In this document: one piece after another, positions 55,998 to 64,000 of the stretch
How the letters are laid out: the number at the start of each line of letters is the position of its first letter
How positions within the stretch are numbered: the stretch's first letter is position 1
DNA from: Papaver somniferum
Lineage: Eukaryota > Streptophyta > Magnoliopsida > Ranunculales > Papaveraceae
Direction: 5' to 3'
Assembly: GCF_003573695.1 (NCBI RefSeq)
Contig: NC_039359.1
Coordinates: 187,510,813-187,574,812, forward strand
DNA: 64,000 nt
Position numbers and translations under genes: made by a program
The notes under the pieces: generated by a model
Seen by the model: only the letters and a program-made list of their open reading frames with translations
Told to the model about the DNA's origin: nothing
Database searches by the model: none

Positions 55998-57627
55998 ATA
56001 TCCCCCTTTGTCAATTTTAGTGACAAAACTATCAATACATATGGAATACAAAAAATATAAAGAAACTTTAGTAGCTCCTATTCCACATGTCTAATCTTCA
56101 ACATTCCTCGAAATCTTCGTCACTTCCAAGTACTCCAATGATCCCAAAGGTTGTAAGTTTAGCATCACCGTTGTTGAAGATCCTTAGTTATAACAATGAG
56201 AAAACAAAGTTCTCGATCATTGTTATGCAGTGTCATAGTATTATTACACAGCGTCAAAGTTCAATTGTATCGTAACTTCAACTATAATAGTATGGTGACA
56301 TGTATCACTCCCCTTTAGTCAATACTCCATCTCACATGGAAACCACTCCCTCTTGAACAGTGATCCGAAAACCATATGTATTTGTAGTGTGAACTACATA
56401 TTAGTTCTCCCCCTTTTTGTTAATAAAATTGGCAAAGGTACAAGAACGGGATCATAATGAAATTTCCGAGAGAGACATTTCATCACAAATAGAAAAAATA
56501 CATACCAACTAATGTAGATGCAATCATAAAGCCGAAGATAAATGCATTCATCAAGGAGTTTAAGCATACAAGATAACCCCTCTAAAATTCCACAGCCGCA
56601 CACCCCTCAAGATATGACCATTAAGCACAAGTTCAAAAGAACTCTCCCCCATTTTATGTCATTTCCGAAAGAAAAACAAGAGCGACCTTAATTTCGAAAG
56701 AAAATAAGGATTTTTTATTGGACACAAAAAACCATGAGAGTGATTTACTATATCCAAAAAATCAATCAAATTAATCGCAAGTAAACCCATGATTAATTTA
56801 ATCGGAATACGCAATCAAATTAACCACAAAAAGCGATCAATTCAATTGATTATGCTCAACATAAGAGAACTTATGGAGACACGAAAATACTCAACTAGAT
56901 TAATTACAAGAGAACCCATAATTAATCTAATTGGAATACACAACCAAACTAATCACAAGAGTAATCAGTTTAATTGTCATTTGTTTTGCTCGACATAAGA
57001 AAACTTACGGAGCAATAACTAAATAACCAAACAAGATGATTAATTTAGTTCTATATGCTCGACATAACATATCTCACGGAACAACAACTAATCTAAAAAA
57101 AATCAACTTGGTTGTATAGTGCTCCACATAAGATATATTACGGAGCCTCACAGTAATACATAAAATATGGATCAGGGATGATCAATACCGCGGAATACAC
57201 AAGGATTCATTCTATTTTCCATCAATATTTGCATAACGATATTTAATAGACATAATCCTTGAAAAACAAAAGATTTTAACCTATCTTCCATCAAATATTT
57301 GACAATATAGGCTTAACTTTTGTATTTGTCAAATGTCCATTCATTCTTTTATCAATACGTGGATACCAATCACGAACGACTTTACTTTTGACAAAGTATG
57401 GGACAAACATAGTTCACGGTCGTAAACCCCAATATCCCATAAAAAATTGCAATATAACAAATCATAAATTAATATTGCAAAAACATCATCTTCCAAATAG
57501 TTTTTAGAATTTAAACCAATAAACCTAAAAAAGAAAAAGAAAATGAAAAATAATAGCTATGTGTAGTCATAATCATTTCTATTCCAAGCACTAGTTATTC
57601 TTCCAACTAAACCAAAACGAAGACTTA

Positions 57628-58056
57628 CTAGGCATTGTAGGTCTTTCTCAAAGCTTCTACAGATAATTCCTTCTCATTATTGAAAAACCCATTGATTATG
57701 GGATCGTTCAATTCCTCTGGATCTTCAGAAATATCAGTTAACTCACTAAGTTCTCTTTTTAGATCACGCAAGGTATTCTTGGTCAGATACAACCTTTGCT
57801 CATAGTGAGTTATCTATTCTAAAGAGGAAACAATTCGATATTTTAAATCGTTTCGCTTGTTGATGAAAACTTTCACCATGTCTTTAAAATGATTATCAGC
57901 AAGAGAAACAGAAAAGAGACAGTTAGAGGAAGAACCTTCTCCATTGGTTGTTGACTTCTTCTTCATCATTCTCGAGGAAGTGATTCCTTTGCACAGATGT
58001 ACATTGACTGCTTCTACTGCATCTCTTTTGGTAGTACCTCTAGTTACAGGAGCCAT
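57628..58056 (-). pseudogene. 3' ORF of copia internal B, unknown protein (~142 codons, one stop)
   Basis: It starts MAPVTRGTTKRDAVEAV and passes through KKKSTTNGEGSSS. After …VSSLE it meets a TAG, then continues in the same frame (ITHYEQRLYLTKNTLRDLKR, ELNDPIINGFF) to the TAG at 57628-57630. The segment shared with internal A begins right at this stop codon, so only the ORF was exchanged or has diverged. The N-terminal half is basic and Ser-rich; the C-terminal half is predicted helical or coiled coil. No recognised domain. Confidence 0.4.
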
Positions 58057-58264
58057 GAGAATGTAATTGAAGGAAGGAAGAAACAAACAATAAAAGGAGA
58101 TTTATAAGTGTCAAACCCTAGATAATTTTGACAAGGTCTTCCAAGAATCTAAAAGGATTGCCTACACAAATAAAAGGAAATTCACGAACATTGACTTGAG
58201 ACACTTCTAAGACACTTCTCATCTTTCCCAAGTTAAAGATGAGAAGGCAAACGTCACCATTCAG

Positions 58265-58852
58265 TTAGTGACCGGAAGGGCCAAATGCCCACTTCCCTTG
58301 TTTTTTCGTAGCTTGTCGTGTTGGTTGTCCAACAGATTTCTTACTTCTTCTGGAGTATTTACCTTGCTTATATTTATCCAGACTCACTCTTTGCATGTTC
58401 TTTTGAAGTTTGGTGTCTCTTTTGTTGCTTTTCTTGAATCTCCAACGGGTATCTTTATCATGCCTTCAGTGTCCACAGAAGGAGCAGATCAATACTGATT
58501 TTTCGTCTCTATGTAATTTTTCCTGTTTGACAAAACACCCAACCATTGTTTCCTGATTTGCAGAATCCATCATTTTTGCTGTTTTGCTTTTGAATCCTGA
58601 ACCATGATTGTTTCCAAAGGATCTCTGAACAAACAACATTGCTGCAATTTTGTCAGAGCTCCCAAACAGCCTTTGTAGGTCATCTCTGGGAGAATTAATC
58701 TCTTCTTCCTTTAGAGACATGGTTTTGACGAATTTAGTATTAAGATGCTCTATCTCAATATTCTTCGTCTGGAGTGATGATTCAACATTCCTCAAGGAGG
58801 CTTTAAGACGAAGGTTCTCTTGAAGAATCTCTTTATTCAGGAGATCAACCAA
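58265..58852 (-). pseudogene. Copia gag C-terminal fragment with damaged zinc knuckle
   Basis: A frame of about 196 codons has a coiled-coil start (LLNKEILQENLRLKASLRN), then LQRLFGSSDKIAAML and FGNNHGSGF, then a CCHC knuckle reading CSFCGH-stop-RH…R in which one residue is a TGA and the last cysteine is Arg. This order of coiled coil, GSGF-like box and knuckle is typical of the gag C-terminus of SIRE-lineage copia elements. The region from 58057 to 58264 after it is non-coding; pol is missing. Confidence 0.65.
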
Positions 58853-58939
58853 CTCAGTGTCAAATTCAAGTTCCGAATCAGAATACTAGGAATACTAGGA
58901 ATTTTCCCTGCATTCTTCATAACCATATTCAACTGCACC

Positions 58940-59577
58940 ACTGTTCATTCAATCACAATACTAGGAATTTTACTGAGGTTACTCCGAACGTGCATTCCTA
59001 TGGATTGACATTCATGTGACAGCTTTGAATGGCTTCGAATATCTCCTATAGATCCGACAGATGGTTCTTCGCTTCTTTTCTTTTAACAAGCATGTCGTCT
59101 ACGTAGACTTCCAATATCTTACCTATCCACTGCTTGAAGATTTTGTCTACTAATCATTGGTATGTTACTCCCACGTTCTTCAGTCCAAAAGGCACCCTTG
59201 TATAACAATGCAAGCCGTGGAGTGAAGAACGCAGTTTGCTCCTGATCTTCTTCTGCAAGTGCAATTTAGTTGTACCCGGAATAACCATACATGAAGGATA
59301 GCCTTCGGTTTCCTTCGGTTGTGTTGACTAATTGGACAATTTTGGGTAGCGGGTAGCTGTTCTTGGGGCATGCTTTGTTGCGGTTACTAAAGTCGATGCA
59401 GATGCGCACGCCTCCGTTCTTCTTAGGTACGATCACCATATTGGATATCCATGTGGTATATTTGACTTCTCGTATGAATTCTGCGGCTAGGAGATTCTGC
59501 AACTCCTTTTCTACCGCTTCCTGGTAGATGGCTGCTACTTTGCGGATACGCGACTTGAACGGTGTTGCCTCAGGTTT
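58940..59577 (-). pseudogene. Tat-type gypsy reverse transcriptase fragment
   Basis: Minus-strand frames read LLAAEFIREVKYTTWISNMV, VPKKNGGVRICIDF, NKACPKNSYPLPKI and FMYGYSGYN. In a shifted frame they continue with PFGLKNVGVTYQ, catalytic YVDDM (about 59100) and ECTFGVTSVKFL. Stops and a frameshift are present. It is only a fragment, with no LTR, and is wedged between the copia gag piece and the LTR at 59578. It is a different element from the Tat copy at 34.8-45.9 kb. Confidence 0.75.
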
Positions 59578-60621
59578 TGTTAGAGAATTGCTCGGTTGAA
59601 CCCACCAAGCGTTGGTATGTTAAGTTTAGTTGTCATATTTTAGTGAATCAAAACTCGTTTTAAGAGTCGCTTGATTATGTACTAGAGTCAACTTCGTATA
59701 GGTTAGCTTGAAAGTATTAGGATATGAGACATTACAAGTATTGCGAAGATTTGAAGAAGTGAAGAAGTAAGAAGCTACAACGACAACATCATCCTTCCAT
59801 TTGAGGTTAGAGATATTTAATTTGAACTGTTTCATTCCCTAACGTATCTTTCAGGCCGTGCATATTGAAAACAAAACTGCGAAGCATGAACACTCTAGAT
59901 AGATATAGTATTAAGGAATACAATACGAGGTTTATTGCTTAACCATTAAACTTTGTAGATAAGATATCGACATAATAGTTTAAATGCTATTGTGATTATG
60001 TATGGGTATGAGGTGAGGATTTCATCCTAGGAAACAATTTTTTGCATGTGTTTTAAGGAAGTAAGTTCATAAACTTGTTTATGAATCGAAAAGGAAATCT
60101 CCAGGTGTTATTGGTATTGTTATTCATTGCATATCTCGTAAACAAAAAATATGTGTGATTTAGTATAACCGCTCATGACTTGTTTGTGTTCTTGGTAGAA
60201 CTATTAACAAAGGCCTGACTTATGTATTGGTATGACTTTTATTAGTAAAAACCGATCTTAAGTAATCACTTGAGATGGTGTGATCGAGTTTGTGATTTGT
60301 GTATGACCGGATCTAGGTAAAGGGGAACCGATCCTAGTAAGAGGTGCAACACATCACAAAAAGGAATCGATCCTTGTATGAGGTGCAACAAGTTTTTAGT
60401 AGAAAGGGGAACCGATCTTATGGACATGTGCAACACGTTTTTAGGAAAAGTGGAACCTATCTTATGGACATGTGCAATACATATAAGTTAGATACCATAT
60501 ATATGTGGGGAACTGATCCTAGTACCTAGTCAACCGAATTTTGGAAAGCTAGTGTGACTATGCACAGTACTTACATGGAGGTAGAACCGAAACTTGTTTT
60601 GGTAGAACCGTTAAACCCATG
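59578..60621 (+). repeat. Truncated copia LTR (family E, like family D)
   Basis: It starts tgttagagaattgctcgg and follows the early blocks of the copia LTRs (tagtgaatcaaaact). Its start resembles the relic at 29777. From about 60310 to 60520 it holds degenerate repeats of ggggaaccgatc…gtgcaacac. It ends abruptly at 60621, where LTR C begins. Confidence 0.6.
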
Positions 60622-63095
60622 TGTTAGAGCATTGCTTGGTAGAACTCACATGCGTTGTTATCCCAAGCATGTTTGTCAATGTTAGTGATCAAAACTATAA
60701 GTCTTGATTTCTAGTCTATTATAGCTAAGTCTCGGACTAGGATAGAAAGTGTGGTTGAGCTCAAGGACTTCATGGCGATTCATCATACAAGTAGAAAAAC
60801 TATTCAAGTAACCGGTGCAAATTCTCGACAAAAAGGTATGTGAAGACTTGAACTTATCTATCACTCAAAAGTCTATCTACTCTATCTCCTACTCTTTGAG
60901 ACAAGAAATCGTATGCGATATATATATATAGACTTTAATTATACACATTTGGTATTTCGAGCCGAGTATACTTCGCCTATCTATATCTCGAAATATGAGT
61001 TAGTACTTTTCGCTTTAACCAAGTTATCTTTACCATGTGACGAAAGTCATGATATGTTTCAATCATCTTGAAAATTGCTTTGACGAGAAATGGTGTAACA
61101 ACTATATAACGTCCTCTAAGAATGTTTCAATGATTGAAATGAGAGTTTAGATTACATAGCCAATGGTGGACATAAGCATTGTTGTGGAAATACATTTATG
61201 TATAAGTCATATTCCTTGAACCAAAGTTTGCAAACTTTGTTGATCAAGAGAACCGGAAGAATGACGTGAGCCAAGTCCGCGAACTGCCGAAGTTCTCAAA
61301 CCCGAGAATTTATGCTAGAGTTGACAAAATATTTGAGTGAAACTAAGTACGCGAACACAGTCCATGAACCCATACTGCGAACCGGCGAAGTTCTCATACC
61401 CGAGAATTTCTGTTGGAGTTTGTAAACTCTGCCCGGTAACTTGAGTCCGCGAACCTAGTCTGCGAACTTGAGAAGGTTATATATATGAAGATGATTTCTG
61501 AATTTAAACTTAAAAAGACTAAGGAATGCAGTTTGCAAACCGTGGCTATAAAATTTCATGAACCGATTCAAGTGAATCAAATCATCTTTGCTTCAATTGT
61601 GTCTGGTGTAGTACATGATATTTCCTTGCAATTTAACAACTCTCTAACTAGTTCATCTTGGAGTCATTTGAACTATTTATGGTGAAGAAGAACGTGGATG
61701 ATATGGAATGCTCATATGGCTAACCTTTTGGTTAACTATTGTTGAACCAACAAATGTATATGTTTGGGTACGGTTAATAAACCTAGAAGCGTGCATTGTC
61801 AAGTGTGTGTAACAAGATAAGTTTTCGATCTAACGATTGAGAAATATTAGCTTGAATCTAAATCAGGTTTTCATCTAACGATAGATATTGATTGCTTTAT
61901 TACCAAGGTAACCTAATTGCCAACCCTGATTTGAAAGACTATATAAGGGGAACTCTAGTATCTGTGCAAAACTAATACCTACACCTCACGTGTGATACTA
62001 GTTTTCATACTAGAGTCGGTTCTCCTTTAACCTTTGGTTTTCTTCTTCTAAAACTAGGTTAACGACTTAAAGACTTCATTGGGATTGTGAAGCCAGACCG
62101 ATACTACTTTTATCGTAGTTGTGTGATTTGATCTTGCATCTTCTATCGTACGAGTACAATCAGATTGATTGGCTTGAGATTGATATCTCAGATAGGCAAG
62201 ATATAAATGGTAATCACAAACATCTTCGTCTCATTGTTTGTGATTCCGCAACATCTTGTTTCGCTACCATACGATTAAGATTGTTGTGAGGTGATTGATA
62301 ACTCTAGGCTGTTCTTCGGGAATATAAGACCGGATTATCAATTGGTTCATGTTCACCTTGATTATTAACAAAATACGGAACAAAATATTTTAGGGTTTAT
62401 CTGTGGGAGACAGACTGATCCTTTGATAGACTTGTCGGTGTGAGACAAATTTGTTTATTGTTAAGTGTTCGACTTTGGGTCGTAGCAACTCTTAGTTGTG
62501 GGTGAGATCATCTAAGGGAATCAAATTCACAGTATCCTGCTGGGATCATAGGCGTAGGGAGTACAACTGTACCTTGGATCAGTGGGAGACTGATTGGGGT
62601 TGAACTACAGTCCAGTCCGAAGTTAGTTTGGAGTAGGCTAGTGTCTTTAGCGGCTTAATACAGTGTGTGTTCAATTTGGACTAGGTCCCGGGGTTTTTCT
62701 GCATTTGCGGTTTCCTCGTTAACAAATTTTTGGTGTCTGCGTTATTTCAATTTCCGCATTATATTGTTTTATCTTTATAATTGAAATAATACAGGTTGTG
62801 CTTTAGATCATCAATTAGAGTAATCCAACCTTTGGTTGTTGATTGTCATTGATTGATCCTTGGATATTGGTCTTTGGTACCATCCAAGTTATTCCTTGTG
62901 TTTGATTAAGGACTCGCTGATTTCTGTTAGCTCGAGTAAATCAAAACAAGAGAGAGAGATATTAACTCCTCGATATAATTTAATCTATATTGAGTCTGAC
63001 TATCTAGTTGATTCTCTAGCAAAGTATATTGGAATTAGTCCATACAAATTTCTAAGCGAAATATTGGGTGGTGTTGTTAGGCCCCCGCTTTTTCA
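60622..63095 (+). repeat. Copia LTR C (2474 bp)
   Basis: From tgttagagcattgcttgg to ccgctttttca, it is the reverse-complement relative of LTRs A and B. TATA box at 61940-61947 (tatataag). Its conserved blocks include gtaatcacaaa…tttgtgattcc and gcggtttcctcgttaacaaa. Confidence 0.88.
61940..61947 (+). promoter_or_regulatory. TATA box in copia LTR C
   Basis: tatataag within gaaagactatataagggg. The matching block is present in LTRs A and B. Confidence 0.6.
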
Positions 63096-63097
63096 AT

Positions 63098-63109
63098 TGG
63101 TATTAGAGC
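63098..63109 (+). promoter_or_regulatory. Primer-binding site of the copia element C
   Basis: tggtattagagc, one mismatch from the tRNA-Met site tggtatcagagc, two bases after the LTR end. Confidence 0.85.
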
Positions 63110-63112
63110 AGG

Positions 63113-63859
63113 AAAATTGATGAGTTTAATCACATAGTGTCTAAAATTGTTAATGCATCTTTTGCATTGGGTAAGACTATTCCTGAAAAGGACATTGTGA
63201 TGAAAATTCTCAGATCGTTGCCATCTAGATACGAGTCTAAGAAGCACGCCATCGTTGAGGGAAATAACCTTGATAATCTTTCCAGAAATACATTGGTTGG
63301 AAAGATAAAGATCTTTGATCATGAGCATACATCCAAAATCGGAAAGGATGTTGCCTTTAAAGGACAGAAGAACACTAAATTACTTGATAAAAGTAAAAGT
63401 GTTTATATCTCTGAGGATGATCAGTCTGAGGGTGATTTTCCGGATGAAGATCTTGAAAAATCAGTCTCCTTGATCACAAGACAGTTTAGGTATCTTCTAT
63501 TGAAGAGTAGTAAACGATTTTCAAGAGACAAACCTAGGTCATCAAATAAACCTCACAATCGCGTTCCACCTAAAAACAGGGATGCTTACGAGGCTGATGA
63601 CGAGGATATGCCACAGTGCTTTAAGTGTAAAGGTTTTGGTCATTTTTCAAACGTGTTCCCAAACCATAGAAAATACACTGGGAACAAAGGTATTGTTGTA
63701 ACACTTGATGATATGTCTAAGATCTATGATTCTGATGAAGATAGGAAATCAAGAGTTGGTCTTCTATGTGAAAACATTGATTTTGATAATTATAGCAATA
63801 CATATATGAACCTTGATGGTTTCGGTGAAGAAGAGAATCCAATCAAGCTGGAAGAATGA
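63113..63859 (+). pseudogene. Copia gag, N-terminally deleted, to near the window edge
   Basis: Reading continues in frame straight from the primer site: KIDEFNHIVSKIVNASFALG, KILRSLPSRYESKKHAI and LVGKIKIFDHEH. These are the central part of a copia-type gag (UBN2-like domain). CFKCKGFGHFSNVFPNH is the zinc knuckle with the last cysteine replaced. An acidic C-terminal tail follows to the stop at 63857-63859. The first part of gag is missing, so the element has a deletion from the primer site into gag. The region after 63859 is not open. Further element sequence may lie beyond the window. Confidence 0.75.
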
Positions 63860-64000
63860 ATTGACCATCCTTTGGAAACTCTGTCTGTAATGTTTCAGAA
63901 TCTATGTGTCTAGATGCTTTCACACCATAGATGCCTGAATACTATCCAAGATTGATGTGCTCGTTTTATTCTCAGAAGGGTCATGAACTATCAAGATATT

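Larger units (their letters stand above)
47224..58866 (-). mobile_element. SIRE-like copia element, LTR-internal-LTR-truncated internal
   Basis: Reading on the minus strand from the right: truncated internal region B with a gag C-terminus and a 3' ORF (58866-55998), polypurine tract, LTR (55997-53478), primer site for initiator tRNA-Met, internal region A without pol (53460-49683), polypurine tract, LTR (49682-47224). LTRs and the last 1.64 kb of the two internal regions (49683-51325 and 55998-57627) match closely. The regions upstream of that differ completely. Both internal regions lack reverse transcriptase and integrase, so neither is autonomous. Confidence 0.8.

Noticed and set aside
1..64000. 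tRNA, rRNA or other structural RNA genes
   Set aside because: I saw no cloverleaf-like or conserved rRNA blocks; the only tRNA-related sequences are primer-binding sites of the retroelements.

Overview
This window looks like nuclear DNA of a flowering plant, probably a eudicot. It carries one spliced plant 3-ketoacyl-CoA synthase gene in a background of plant-type LTR retrotransposons (Athila-like and Tat-like Ty3/gypsy, SIRE-like Ty1/copia), a plant L1-type LINE and a small hAT-like DNA transposon. I cannot name the species. Nearly all coding-looking sequence to the right of about 11 kb belongs to transposable elements that are broken by stop codons, frameshifts and deletions.

Layout. 1-3.1 kb: anonymous AT-rich DNA with a 124-bp tandem duplication. 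3.1-5.3 kb, minus strand: an apparently intact two-exon 3-ketoacyl-CoA synthase gene, with a hAT-like MITE (5593-6286, 8-bp target duplication) 275 bp upstream of its start codon. 6.3-11.4 kb: mostly non-coding, with a small spliced gene-like unit (9215-10116), repeated short motifs and a broken SANT/Myb-like fragment (10809-11077). 11.4-29.3 kb: an Athila-like element arranged LTR - internal - LTR - truncated internal, with 4.2-kb LTRs. 29.8-31.7 kb: a diverged copia LTR relic, followed by unassigned DNA with a frameshifted ORF.

33.4-46.3 kb is a two-level nest. An outer solo LTR is flanked by the 5-bp duplication CCTTT. It is split by a Tat-lineage element (34779-45921) that has an extra RNase H domain, a duplicated zinc-binding segment before the integrase, and an antisense ORF downstream of pol. 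Its 3' LTR is twice the length of its 5' LTR because a segment of about 217/235 bp has expanded into seven tandem units. 46.5-47.2 kb: an L1 fragment in two opposite orientations. 47.2-58.9 kb, minus strand: a SIRE-like copia element, again LTR - internal - LTR - truncated internal, whose internal regions lack pol but carry unrecognised ORFs. 58.9-59.6 kb: a gypsy reverse transcriptase fragment. 59.6-64 kb: a truncated copia LTR abutting another copia LTR with its primer-binding site and a partial gag.

Taken together, the synthase gene is the only confident host gene. It would act in very-long-chain fatty acid elongation at the endoplasmic reticulum. The rest records nested insertion, LTR-LTR recombination and repeat growth inside LTRs. 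The observations most worth following are the satellite-like array confined to one LTR, the two tandem LTR-sharing arrangements of unrelated elements, the unknown ORFs of the pol-less copia element, and the antisense ORF and duplicated zinc module of the Tat element. I found no clear new enzymatic or defence system.
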